Positions 1-8,127 of a stretch of DNA of 64,000 nt are shown in pieces. Made by a program: the position numbers and the translations under genes. Each line of letters begins with the position of its first letter. Position 1 is the first letter of the stretch. Origin of the DNA: CAIMUX01 sp964473865 (GTDB lineage Bacteria > Eisenbacteria > RBG-16-71-46 > CAIMUX01); NCBI GenBank assembly GCA_964473865.1, contig CAYYQN010000021.1, positions 1-64,000 of the forward strand. Reading direction: 5' to 3'. Below the pieces are notes generated by a model. That model worked only from the letters and a program-made list of their open reading frames with translations. It was not told the origin of the DNA and made no database searches.

Positions 1-170
1 AAGCGGAAGGCGTTGTGGGTGTTGCGAAGGCAACGGGCCACGACGCCGTTTTCGTTTCCACCCAGCCTGACCGCAACTCCCACCCGACAGTTCGGAAAGC
101 CTTCCGGTAAGTAGGGAATGGAGAGTGACACCGACGAGGCGCTCTCCGTTGTCACGACATGGGAGGCAGC

Positions 171-362
171 ATGCTGTTCCAGGACGACCCTGCGGAGATG
201 ACACCCGAGCAACGGCTTGCTGAGGTCGCCGCGATCCTTGCTGCCGCTTGGTTGCGTCGCCCGTTCACCGAGAAACCCCTGGACTCTGAGGCCGCACTGA
301 CGCCCTTGTGTGGCCACCGGTCGGCCGGCAGAGAGCCGGCTCCGGTGGAGGATGCCGCATGA
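171..362 (+). CDS. small hypothetical protein preceding DUF2924 gene
   Basis: A 63-residue protein of unknown function. The ATG at 171 is preferred over the in-frame ATG at 159 because GGGAGG at 161-166 sits just upstream of it. The product is acidic to neutral, with an N-terminal stretch (FQDDPAEMTPEQRLAEVAAI) that looks helical. From memory, short ORFs with this opening commonly sit directly before DUF2924 and large serine recombinase genes in mobile islands, and that is the order here. Its stop overlaps the next start (ATGA), so the two are probably translationally coupled. No catalytic motif is visible and no function can be assigned. Confidence 0.55.
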   Translation: MLFQDDPAEMTPEQRLAEVAAILAAAWLRRPFTEKPLDSEAALTPLCGHRSAGREPAPVEDAA

Positions 363-832
363 TCGCGAAGGTCGCGCAGCAGGTCGACGCCCTCATGGAC
401 ATGACCGTCCCCGAGCTGCGCCAGAGGTACGCGGAGGTCTTCGGCGAAGCGACGCGGTCGAGACACAAGGACTTCCTTCGTAAGCGCATCGCCTGGGGCC
501 TGCAGGCGAAGGCCGAGGGCGGTCTGTCTGAGCGGGCCCGGCGTCGCGCCGCGGAACTGGCCCGGGACTCGGACCTGCGGCTGCTGGCGCCACGTGCTCG
601 GACGGTCACCGGCCACCTCGTCTCGAAGCCGGATCCACGCCTGCCCATACCCGGGACCATCCTGACCCGCGAGTACCGTGGGCAAACGATCGCCGTCACC
701 GTCCTGGACGCCGGTTTCGAATACGCGGGGCAGGTCTACCGGTCACTCTCCGCGGTGGCCAAGGTCGTCACCGGATCGCACTGGAACGGGCGGTTGTTCT
801 TCGGGCTGGCCGGCAAGGAGCGTGGACGGTGA
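359..832 (+). CDS. DUF2924 domain protein
   Basis: A 157-residue protein. The N-terminal half (VPELRQRYAEVFGE, then FLRKRIAWGLQAKAEGGLS) and the C-terminal half (EYRGQTIAVTVLDAGFEYAG ... SLSAVAKVVTGSHWNG) match the DUF2924 family as I know it. The second half resembles the small beta/SAP-like domain often annotated near phage and integrative-element recombinases. The start at 359 overlaps the previous stop, and its own stop overlaps the GTG of the recombinase fragment, so the three genes form one tight unit. The family has no established biochemical role; association with site-specific recombinases is an inference from context. Confidence 0.75.
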   Translation: MIAKVAQQVDALMDMTVPELRQRYAEVFGEATRSRHKDFLRKRIAWGLQAKAEGGLSERARRRAAELARDSDLRLLAPRARTVTGHLVSKPDPRLPIPGTILTREYRGQTIAVTVLDAGFEYAGQVYRSLSAVAKVVTGSHWNGRLFFGLAGKERGR

Positions 833-969
833 CTGCGCGAACGGCAAGGCAACGAGCACACACGACTCCCGAGCTGGCGAAGCCAGTGCGCTGCGCGGTC
901 TACACCCGGAAATCCACGGACGAAGGTCTGGACAAGGAGTTCAACTCCCTCGACGCCCAGCGCGAGGCC
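829..969 (+). pseudogene. large serine recombinase, N-terminal fragment cut by an IS
   Basis: The GTG start at 829 overlaps the DUF2924 stop. Residues 20-47 (VRCAVYTRKSTDEGLDKEFN, then SLDAQREA) are the first beta strand and nucleophile region of the serine recombinase/resolvase catalytic domain; the Ser in YTRKST is the expected nucleophile. Homology stops at codon 47, exactly where the left inverted repeat of the insertion sequence starts at 970. The remaining several hundred residues of a large serine recombinase are not found on the far side of the element, so the gene is broken and the rest was probably lost. The fragment cannot be an active recombinase. Confidence 0.75.
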
Positions 970-989
970 CGTACTCCGCGGAAACCCCG
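970..989 (+). repeat. left terminal inverted repeat of the IS
   Basis: CGTACTCCGCGGAAACCCCG. It matches the reverse complement of 2310-2329 at 15 of 20 positions and starts exactly where the serine recombinase homology ends. Confidence 0.5.
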
Positions 990-1043
990 TACGCCGTTCC
1001 CCACAGCAAGTTGCCGCACACCCATGATACCATTCCGAGCGCC

Positions 1044-2138
1044 ATGAGAACCCTGCTACTCCTTCTCGGCTCGACCTTGCGTGCGACCATCCGCACGAGG
1101 GCGGACGTGGCCCTGGAGAACCTGGCGCTCCGCCAGCAATTGGCGATCTACGAGCGGGATCGGAAGCATCCCAGGCTGCAGGCCGGCGATCGCGTCTTCT
1201 GGATCCTGCTCCGGAGGCTGTGGTCCGGCTGGGAGCGAGCCCTGATCGTGGTCCGACCGAACACCGTGATCGCTTGGCACCGACAGGCATTCAGCCTGCT
1301 CTGGCGTCGCCGATCTCGGGGTCGGCTCGTTGGCCGCCCCCGGATTCCCCGCGAGCACCGGGCCTTCATACGCCGAATCTCCGGCGATCACCCCGAGTGG
1401 GGCGAAGATCGGATCGCGGAGGAGCTCGCCGCCAAGTTCGGGATCCACCACTCCGGGAGCACGATTCGCCGGTACATGATCGTGCGCCGGCCACCTCGGG
1501 CGAGGCAGACCTGGCGCACCTTCATTCAGAACCACGCCCATCAGGTCTGGGCCTGTGACTTCCTCACTCAGCACACCGCCTTCTTCGCTGTCGTCTACGT
1601 GTTCGTGATCATGGAGGTCGGCTCCCGGCGCATCGTTCACGCGAATGTGACGAGGAATCCGACGCTCGCCTGGGTCAAGCAGCAGATCCGCGAGGCAACA
1701 GCCTGGGATCAGACTCCCCGTTTCCTCGTCCACGACAACGACGGCATCTTCGGGCAGTTCGGGCGACCCGTGAAGATCGAGGAGAAGGGCCGGAGGCGAA
1801 GCTACCGTTGCCAGTGCGACCGGTGGTTGCATGCGATCATCGGAATCGAAGGGCTCCCCATCCCGTTCGGCGCACCCAACGCGAATCCTCACGTGGAGCG
1901 ATTCGTCAGGACGCTGCGCACGGAAGCCCTGGATCACTTCATCTTCCTCAACGCCGAGCACATCCGCCGCGTCGTCGCCGAGTACGTCCGCTACTACAAC
2001 GGGGCAAGGCCTTCGCAGGCGATCCACGGCATTCCCGATCCGTATCCGGAACTCAAGCAGCTTCCACCGCCCACAGGCCGGCTCGTCGCTCTCCCGGTCC
2101 TGGGTGGCATCCAGCACGATTATCGCCTGGCGGCGTAG
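1044..2138 (+). CDS. DDE integrase-core transposase
   Basis: A 364-residue transposase. It starts with a helical segment (VALENLALRQQLAIYERD) typical of integrase-core transposases, followed by a helix-turn-helix-like region. The rve catalytic core carries acidic residues at Asp172 (WACDFL), Asp231/Asp233 (HDNDGIFG) and Glu285 (NPHVERFVRTLR). The frame is open throughout, so it could be functional. The ATG at 1044 is the first Met in frame before the conserved N-terminus. It belongs to the IS481/IS3-like integrase-core superfamily; the exact IS family was not determined. Confidence 0.85.
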   Translation: MRTLLLLLGSTLRATIRTRADVALENLALRQQLAIYERDRKHPRLQAGDRVFWILLRRLWSGWERALIVVRPNTVIAWHRQAFSLLWRRRSRGRLVGRPRIPREHRAFIRRISGDHPEWGEDRIAEELAAKFGIHHSGSTIRRYMIVRRPPRARQTWRTFIQNHAHQVWACDFLTQHTAFFAVVYVFVIMEVGSRRIVHANVTRNPTLAWVKQQIREATAWDQTPRFLVHDNDGIFGQFGRPVKIEEKGRRRSYRCQCDRWLHAIIGIEGLPIPFGAPNANPHVERFVRTLRTEALDHFIFLNAEHIRRVVAEYVRYYNGARPSQAIHGIPDPYPELKQLPPPTGRLVALPVLGGIQHDYRLAA

Positions 2139-2309
2139 ATCCGCGTTCGACAGCATCGATCGAGCGTTCCTGGGCCGGGACAAGAGCGGCTCGCCGCTCC
2201 CCAGACCGGCAGGGCTCTGTTCGAACGCCCCCGACACGAGGAGTCGTCGCGTCCATCCGAACCTCGGCCCCGACATGCCCGCTACGCTCCCGGCAGAACT
2301 CGTGCGTGA

Positions 2310-2329
2310 TGGAGTTTTCGCGGATCACG
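2310..2329 (-). repeat. right terminal inverted repeat of the IS
   Basis: Read on the minus strand it is CGTGATCCGCGAAAACTCCA, which matches the left end at 15 of 20 positions. Confidence 0.5.
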
Positions 2330-2420
2330 GGAGGAAGTCGTGGGGCTCGAGGACCAGGTGGGTGGCGCCGCCGGCATGCGGCCAGGGTCGGCGCAGCCGG
2401 GCGGAAGATGACGTTGTTGA
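2325..2420 (-). pseudogene. possible C-terminal scrap of an IS91-type (Y2) transposase
   Basis: On the minus strand the residues RRPWPHAGGATHLVLEPHDF resemble the conserved segment K-x-P-W-x-D-G-T-x-H-L-V-x-x-P-x-x-F near the C-terminus of IS91/transposase_32 proteins. The match begins without a start codon and runs to a stop at the IS right end, so it would be a truncated remnant. The rest of the stretch up to the kinase gene (about 2421-2643) shows no gene that I can support. Confidence 0.35.
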
Positions 2421-2643
2421 AGTAGAGCTCCGGTGCTTCTCGTGGTTCCCAGAGAGGCTCTCCGTGTGTCGCCCAAGGCCGGTCCGGTCGGAGATCGGGG
2501 TTGACACTTGTCCGATGCCGGCGTCACGATTCGCCCACGCCTCTGCGAGACCGGATGGATTGAAAGCGTGCAACGGGCTCAGGCGTGGTGTCGCGCGAGC
2601 ACCCGTGCTCTCGTGACCAGCGCACCGGAGGGAGTCTCGTCCC

Positions 2644-5373
2644 ATGACCGACGGCACGACGGGGGGTCGGGCGGACAATCCTCAGGACCAGACGCGCTCC
2701 GTCCCCGACCGGGCTCTGGGTCCCGACGCCGACGGTACGTTCGCGATGCCGAACGCCGACGACGCAGCTCGGTACATTGCCGGCTACCGAGTGATCAGAA
2801 AGCTCGGTCAGGGGGGAATGGGGATCGTCCTCGAGGCCGAGCAGCACGAGCCAAGACGGCTGGTGGCCCTGAAGGTGATCCGCGGCGGTCCGTTGATCGA
2901 CGAGCACGCGATCAGGCTCTTCCAGCGGGAAGTGCGGAGCCTGGCCCTTCTCAAACACCCCGGGATCGCCGCGATTTATGAGGCCGGGCACACTGAAGCG
3001 GGGCAGCACTTCTTCGCGATGGAGCTGGTACGCGGGGTGCCGCTCGATGTGTACGTCCGCAACTACCAGCTGGAAGGGCCGCTTCGACGGGAGGCGCTTG
3101 AACACAGGCTCCGGCTCTTCCTGCAGGTGTGCGGCGCGATCAACTACGCCCACCAGCGCGGGGTGATCCACCGGGATCTGAAGCCGTCCAACATTCTCGT
3201 CTCCCAGGTCGGGGAAGGCACCGCCACCGCACGCGCGCAGGTGAAAGTCCTGGACTTCGGGCTGGCCCGCATCACGATCGCGGACCCCGACGGTGAGACC
3301 GCAATGACCCGGGCCGGCCAGATCCAGGGAACTCTCTCCTACATGAGTCCGGAGCAGGCCCGGGGGAACTCGGATGAGGTCGACCTGAGGTCCGACGTCT
3401 ACTCCCTCGGCGTCATCCTCTACCAGCTCCTCACCGACCGGCTCCCGCACGATCTCGAGAAGATCTCCCTGCCGGAGGCCGTGCGGGTGATCTGCGAGAG
3501 CCAGCCCGAGCGGCTGAGTTCAGCCAGCCGGCTGCTGCGGGGGGATCTCGAGACCATCGCGTTCAAGGCTCTGGACAAGCTCCCGTCCGGGCGGTACCAG
3601 AGCGTCCTGGCGCTGGCCGAGGACATCGAGCGGTTCCAGACGAATCAGCCCATCCTGGCCCGTCCCCCGAGCACCGTCTACCAGCTGCGCAAGCTCGTTG
3701 CTCGCCACCGGGTGCCTGTCGCCTTCGCCGGCGTGCTGCTCTTCCTGCTGGCGGCCTTTGCCGTCACCATGTCGGCGATGTTCGGAATCCAGCGTCGGGA
3801 ACGAATCCGGGCCGACACCGAGCGCGACAAGGCGGTGACCGAGGCGCAGAAGACCGACCAGATCAACCTGTTCCTGCGGGAAATGCTCTCCTCGGTCGAT
3901 CCCCGGCGGGCGCTTGGCCACACCGTGACGGTACGAGACGTGCTCGATGTGGCGGCGAACCGGGCGGCATCGGCCCTGTCCGGGCAACCGGAGGTGCAGG
4001 CCTCGATCCAGAGCACGATCGGCAGCTCGTACCTGGCTCTCGGCCTCTACGACGATGCGGAAGACCAGCTGCGGGCGGCGCTCCAGACGCGGCGCTCCGT
4101 GCTGGGCGAGAGCGATCCGGAGGTCGCGAGCAGCCTGGACGATCTGGCCGCCCTCAGCTGGGAGAAAGGCGACTACGCCGCCGCGGAGCAGCTCTTCCGG
4201 CAGGCTCTGGCCATCAACTCCCGAGCCGACAGCGGCCGGAACGCCGCGGCGGCGACGAATCTCAGCAATCTCGCGCTGGTGTTCAAGAGCCAGGCCAGGT
4301 ACGCGGAGGCGGAGTCGCTCTGCCGCAGGGCGCTGACGATCCGGACGGAGTTGCACGGTGCGCGTCACCCCGACGTTGCGTCCAGCAGCAGCAACCTGTC
4401 CGCTCTACTCCAGGCGCAGGGCAAGTACGCCGAGGCGGAAGCCCTCATGAGGGAAACACTGGAGATGCAGAGAGGTCTCCTCGGGGCGCTCCACCCTGAT
4501 CTCGCTTCGAACCTCAACAACCTGGCCGCGGTTCTCCAGGCCGAGGGCAAGAACGCCGAAGCCGAACCCCTCTTGCGCGAGGCGCTGGCGATGGAGGAGG
4601 CGCTCTATGGAAGGCAGCACCCCTCCGTACCCGAAACGATGAACAACCTGGCCCTGGTGCTCGACTACGAAGGCAAGACGCCGGAAGCCGAGGCCATGTA
4701 CCGCCAGGCGCTGGCCCTCTACAAGTCGGTCCTTGGCGAAACGCATCAGAGTGTTGCGGCCTGCCTGAACGCCCTGGCGGTTCTGCTCCAGGCCAAGGGG
4801 GAGACCGGCGAGGCGGAGTCCCTCCACCGGCAGGCACTGGCCATGCGGCGGATGCTGCTCGGCGACGCCCACCCTCTCGTCGCCAGCAGTCTTGGCAACC
4901 TGGCCCTGTTGCTCCAGGAATGCGGTCGTCTTTCCGATGCGGAGCAGCTGTACCGCGAGGCGCTGCAGATCCAGCGGCAATCGCTTCCGGAGAAGCACCC
5001 GCGTATCGCCAGCACCCTGCTCGGGTTGGGTTCGGTTCTGGTCGAGAAAGGCCGATCGGCCGCCGCGGAGCCGCTCCTGCGCGAGTGTCTGCAAATCCGG
5101 CTGAGGAACTACCCCGAGAGCTCCTGGCAGGTGGCGTTCGCCCGAAATACGCTCGGGGATTGCCTGGCCCGCGGGGGGCGGTTGGCCGTGGCGGAGTCGT
5201 TGATTGTCGGCAGCCTCCCCGCCATCACTGGCGCGAGCAATCTGCCTGCCAGGCAGAAGAAGCTCGCGCTGCAGCGCGCCGTGTCCCTTTATGTCGAGTC
5301 GCGCAAACCCGAGCAGGCCGCAAGGTACCGCGCGGAGCTGCGGCGGATGGAGCCGAGTGGGATTCACAAGTGA
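2644..5373 (+). CDS. membrane-anchored Ser/Thr protein kinase with TPR sensor region
   Basis: A 909-residue Hanks-type kinase. The glycine loop (LGQGGMGIV) lies near residue 54, the catalytic loop HRDLKPSN starts at His176 and the DFG Asp is Asp204. A single membrane segment lies at about 358-383 (VAFAGVLLFLLAAFAVTMSA), so the kinase is cytoplasmic and the rest probably periplasmic. From about 450 to 850 there are roughly ten 42-residue kinesin-light-chain-type TPR repeats (pattern A-x-x-L-x-x-x-G-x-x-x-E-A-E). This architecture is common in soil bacteria and FCB relatives; the TPR part is likely to bind proteins or peptides. GGAGGG lies 12 bases upstream of the ATG. It converges on the C39-like gene with a hairpin between them. 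Substrates are unknown. Confidence 0.9.
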   Translation: MTDGTTGGRADNPQDQTRSVPDRALGPDADGTFAMPNADDAARYIAGYRVIRKLGQGGMGIVLEAEQHEPRRLVALKVIRGGPLIDEHAIRLFQREVRSLALLKHPGIAAIYEAGHTEAGQHFFAMELVRGVPLDVYVRNYQLEGPLRREALEHRLRLFLQVCGAINYAHQRGVIHRDLKPSNILVSQVGEGTATARAQVKVLDFGLARITIADPDGETAMTRAGQIQGTLSYMSPEQARGNSDEVDLRSDVYSLGVILYQLLTDRLPHDLEKISLPEAVRVICESQPERLSSASRLLRGDLETIAFKALDKLPSGRYQSVLALAEDIERFQTNQPILARPPSTVYQLRKLVARHRVPVAFAGVLLFLLAAFAVTMSAMFGIQRRERIRADTERDKAVTEAQKTDQINLFLREMLSSVDPRRALGHTVTVRDVLDVAANRAASALSGQPEVQASIQSTIGSSYLALGLYDDAEDQLRAALQTRRSVLGESDPEVASSLDDLAALSWEKGDYAAAEQLFRQALAINSRADSGRNAAAATNLSNLALVFKSQARYAEAESLCRRALTIRTELHGARHPDVASSSSNLSALLQAQGKYAEAEALMRETLEMQRGLLGALHPDLASNLNNLAAVLQAEGKNAEAEPLLREALAMEEALYGRQHPSVPETMNNLALVLDYEGKTPEAEAMYRQALALYKSVLGETHQSVAACLNALAVLLQAKGETGEAESLHRQALAMRRMLLGDAHPLVASSLGNLALLLQECGRLSDAEQLYREALQIQRQSLPEKHPRIASTLLGLGSVLVEKGRSAAAEPLLRECLQIRLRNYPESSWQVAFARNTLGDCLARGGRLAVAESLIVGSLPAITGASNLPARQKKLALQRAVSLYVESRKPEQAARYRAELRRMEPSGIHK

Positions 5374-5375
5374 AC

Positions 5376-7179
5376 TCCCGCTCGCTGCGCTCTCTCGCCC
5401 CCGCCTTGCCGCCGGGGCGGACGGAGAGAGCGCCGGCCCCGTCCGCCTCGGCAAACGGCGATCACTCCGCTACCGCAGAACCGTGATTCTCCGGGTGGAC
5501 TCGTACCGCGGCGCCGTCATCTTCACATAGTACGTTCCCGCCGCGACCGCATGGCCGTCCTGGTCGGTGGTGCTCCAGAGCGCCTGGTGCAGGCCCGGAG
5601 CCACCTCGCCGTCCAGGAGGGTCCGCACCTCGCGACCGTTGATGTCGTAGACCGCCAGGCGCACCCGAACCCGGTCCGGCGTCGTGAAGGACACCGTGGT
5701 CCCGGATCCAGTGGGATTGGGCTGGCACATCCCCAGGCTGAGGGCCAGGGGCGCCGCGTCGCGATGATCCCGCACCCCGGCCAGGTCCGGATCGTACTCC
5801 ACCACCCGGCTCATGCGGTAGGCGTGGCCGCGAGAGTTCACCAGGGTGATGTGGAGGAACCAGAACCCCGGAGCCGGAATCGGGACTTCCAGGTAGAAGG
5901 GAAAGACCGCAGGCTGACCGTCGTAGATCAAGTCACCAGCCACACCGTCACCAATCGCGCTCTCGGCCCGAGAAACCAGCATGGTCACGCCAATCTGAGC
6001 CCCGCGACCACCCGCCGCGCCGGCCAAGGTCGCGATGTGACCCGTCACCGGATCCAGATCGCCAGTCACTGTCGCTCCGGTCCACGGATCTTTGCAGCCG
6101 ATCCGAATGCTGCGGTCCGGGTTCTCGGGATAGGAAATCGAGTCCAACGTCAGGGCATGACCGCCACCCCCATCCCAGAACACGCCCAGCAGGACGTCCC
6201 GGCACAGCTCCAGCTCGTTGCGGATCCTCTGCCAATCCTCCACGGTCCACGTGCTGCCGCCCCCCGCACAGAAGTAGTGGCGGAAGTAGCGAACCGTATA
6301 CGCCTGCCCGTACGCGCCGATCCACTGGGTCACCCCGCCCAACCACTGCGAGGGCAGCGTGCCCGCCACGCCCCGGTTCGTGCCCATGTAGGCCGCCATC
6401 GCCTCCACCAGCCGGGAGGTCTCCAGACCGCCGCAGATCGCGGTGTCCCCCTGCGCCTCGAAGTACTTCAAACACTGGGCCGCCGCCGTCGGTGCGCAGT
6501 ACATGCTGTCGTAGGCCAGCTGGTTGATCCCCGGGATCCCCTTGACAAAAGCCGTATCCATCGGCGCCCGCTGGATGATGACCCGCACAATCTCCGCCCC
6601 GTTCGCAAAGATCTCCGTTCCCAAACCATCCCGGTCGATCACGATCCGGTCCACCAGGTTGGTGGTGCCGATCGAGGGCGGGGCCGGATCGTAGTCGTGC
6701 ACCGTGACCGCCTCCACCGGACTCCCCGTGGCCAGATGAACCACCGACTTGAACTGAACCGGGCCGGCCGGCAGCGAGTCCGGAGCCACGAACGCCGCAA
6801 ACCATCCACAACCGCTCATCTGCACCGAAGTGTCAACGGTGTTCAGAACCGGCTCGGAGCCGTCCGTGTCATCGGCAATCAAGTCCCAGGTCGCGCCGTT
6901 GTCGAGGGAGTAGAAGAACTCCACGTGCTCGACCGCACCCAGCTGCGCAGGCACGTAAGCCTGGATCGGGATGGCTTCACCCCCGTAGCCGCTGACCCAG
7001 TCGTGCCACGGTTCGGCATCGATCCAGTTCCCCGCCGCAATCGATACCTGCGTGGGAACCGGACAGGGGTTCGGATCGCAGGTCAGCCAATCCGAGTGCC
7101 ACGCTCCTCCCATCGACCCACAGTCGCTCTCCCCCACCACGTAACACTCACCGGTCGAAAGGCAACATGCGCTTGTCGG
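5376..7179. repeat. 1804-bp direct repeat, copy A
   Basis: Identical by eye to 8128-9931 at a constant offset of 2752 bp. It begins in the non-coding DNA downstream of the C39-like gene, includes a hairpin and the stop codon, and ends inside the gene at codon 277. It contains no transposase or inverted termini. It is either a recent duplication or gene conversion, or an assembly artefact. Confidence 0.9.
5387..5433. terminator. terminator-like hairpin between convergent genes
   Basis: GCGCTCTCTC (5387-5396) pairs perfectly with GAGAGAGCGC (5424-5433), and an inner CCGCC/GGCGG stem lies in the loop. It sits between the kinase stop and the stop of the convergent C39-like gene, so it could end transcription from both sides. 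There is no T tract. It is repeated at 8139-8185. Confidence 0.5.
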
Positions 7180-8007
7180 CGGAGGAACATAGTTGCTGTA
7201 AAGCACAAAGGCAAGATTCCAGCCAGACCAACAGGGCTGGCCGATAGCTGCGCTGATGGAGTTCCACGGAGTTTCGGAGCCAGTCCAGGTATCCCAGTAC
7301 GAAGCCTCGCAGAACGGATCGTAGGCGCCTTCATACACCCGGCTGAACCATTGGGTGTAGCCGCCTGCATAGCTCGTGTAGTCAAAGTCGGCAGACACGC
7401 TGACAAAGTAGACGCGACCTGCCACTGGTTCGAATACAGACGGCAGAGTTATGCAGTAATTGAAGTTCCGCGGCAGGCCAGTTGTGATCTCGTACTCAAC
7501 GAACAACCCGGAAGGGACGTACTCTTCATAGACGATGGGCCCGATGGCCGTCTCGCCCGAGCGCGTGCCATCCGGGCACCACAGCGAGCTGACCTGCTGC
7601 TCATAGAACGTCACGCAGAAACCATGCAGTGAGCCTGGGTTCGCCTGATGGTACGCATAGCCATTGGCGTTGTATCGACCCCAGATCTTGATGTGGGTGA
7701 TCGGCGAACCATCTGCAAGCCAGTCATCCGCCAGGTGGCGGCCATCCGTGGGCAGGCCGCCGTCGTTGATCGCATTGACGAAGCATCCACAGCTGGCGGC
7801 GGAGGAGCAGCCGACGGGCGGCGTGTAGTTGTCGAACATCCCCGTATCCCATACCACCGTCCCGGGGCAGTCATTGGTCCGAGTCCCGCCGCCCGGGACC
7901 GGAGCGCCCGTGAAGGGCTCATCGGAGGTAGGTGGGCTCGCACCACATGCCGGAAGAGCAGCGGCAGTCAATCCCAGAGTTACGATCACCACTAGATGCT
8001 TGTACAT
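5470..8007 (-). CDS. secreted C39-like cysteine peptidase protein with FlgD-like C-terminal domain (A)
   Basis: An 845-residue exported protein. The ATG at 8007 follows GGAGGAG at ideal spacing; the signal sequence (LVVIVTLGLTAAALPACG) looks like a lipoprotein signal with Cys at position 21. Residues 277-845 are identical to the C-terminal part of the neighbouring protein. A Cys-rich module (SACCLSTGECYV) opens the shared part. A C39-like papain-fold domain follows, with likely catalytic Cys504 (YCAPTAAA), His617 (GGGHALTL) and Asp640 (KDPWTG). The last 75 or so residues (NPTGSGTTVSFT ... YDINGREVRTLLDG) form a FlgD-like Ig fold typical of T9SS-type sorting domains. The N-terminal 276 residues are unique and could determine a binding target. 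Peptidase activity is inferred from the triad only. Confidence 0.8.
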   Translation of the reverse strand: MYKHLVVIVTLGLTAAALPACGASPPTSDEPFTGAPVPGGGTRTNDCPGTVVWDTGMFDNYTPPVGCSSAASCGCFVNAINDGGLPTDGRHLADDWLADGSPITHIKIWGRYNANGYAYHQANPGSLHGFCVTFYEQQVSSLWCPDGTRSGETAIGPIVYEEYVPSGLFVEYEITTGLPRNFNYCITLPSVFEPVAGRVYFVSVSADFDYTSYAGGYTQWFSRVYEGAYDPFCEASYWDTWTGSETPWNSISAAIGQPCWSGWNLAFVLYSNYVPPPTSACCLSTGECYVVGESDCGSMGGAWHSDWLTCDPNPCPVPTQVSIAAGNWIDAEPWHDWVSGYGGEAIPIQAYVPAQLGAVEHVEFFYSLDNGATWDLIADDTDGSEPVLNTVDTSVQMSGCGWFAAFVAPDSLPAGPVQFKSVVHLATGSPVEAVTVHDYDPAPPSIGTTNLVDRIVIDRDGLGTEIFANGAEIVRVIIQRAPMDTAFVKGIPGINQLAYDSMYCAPTAAAQCLKYFEAQGDTAICGGLETSRLVEAMAAYMGTNRGVAGTLPSQWLGGVTQWIGAYGQAYTVRYFRHYFCAGGGSTWTVEDWQRIRNELELCRDVLLGVFWDGGGGHALTLDSISYPENPDRSIRIGCKDPWTGATVTGDLDPVTGHIATLAGAAGGRGAQIGVTMLVSRAESAIGDGVAGDLIYDGQPAVFPFYLEVPIPAPGFWFLHITLVNSRGHAYRMSRVVEYDPDLAGVRDHRDAAPLALSLGMCQPNPTGSGTTVSFTTPDRVRVRLAVYDINGREVRTLLDGEVAPGLHQALWSTTDQDGHAVAAGTYYVKMTAPRYESTRRITVLR

Positions 8008-8127
8008 GGACTCCTCCATTCGGGATTGCAGTTCCGTATCTTCGGACACAAGAGCGGGTGCAAGGGCGAACCTGCCCATGCACTCCTGTCTCTGCACCAG
8101 AACATGGAGCCGAAATGGTCATGTCGA

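Larger units (their letters stand above)
970..2329 (+). mobile_element. insertion sequence with a DDE (integrase-core) transposase
   Basis: A 1.36-kb element. The left end was set by where the recombinase reading frame loses homology. Both ends were set by imperfect terminal inverted repeats at 970-989 and 2310-2329 (15 of 20 positions match). It carries one intact transposase gene. The 3' non-coding part (2139-2309) is longer than the 5' one. I could not identify a convincing target-site duplication, so the exact borders may be off by a few bases. Confidence 0.65.
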
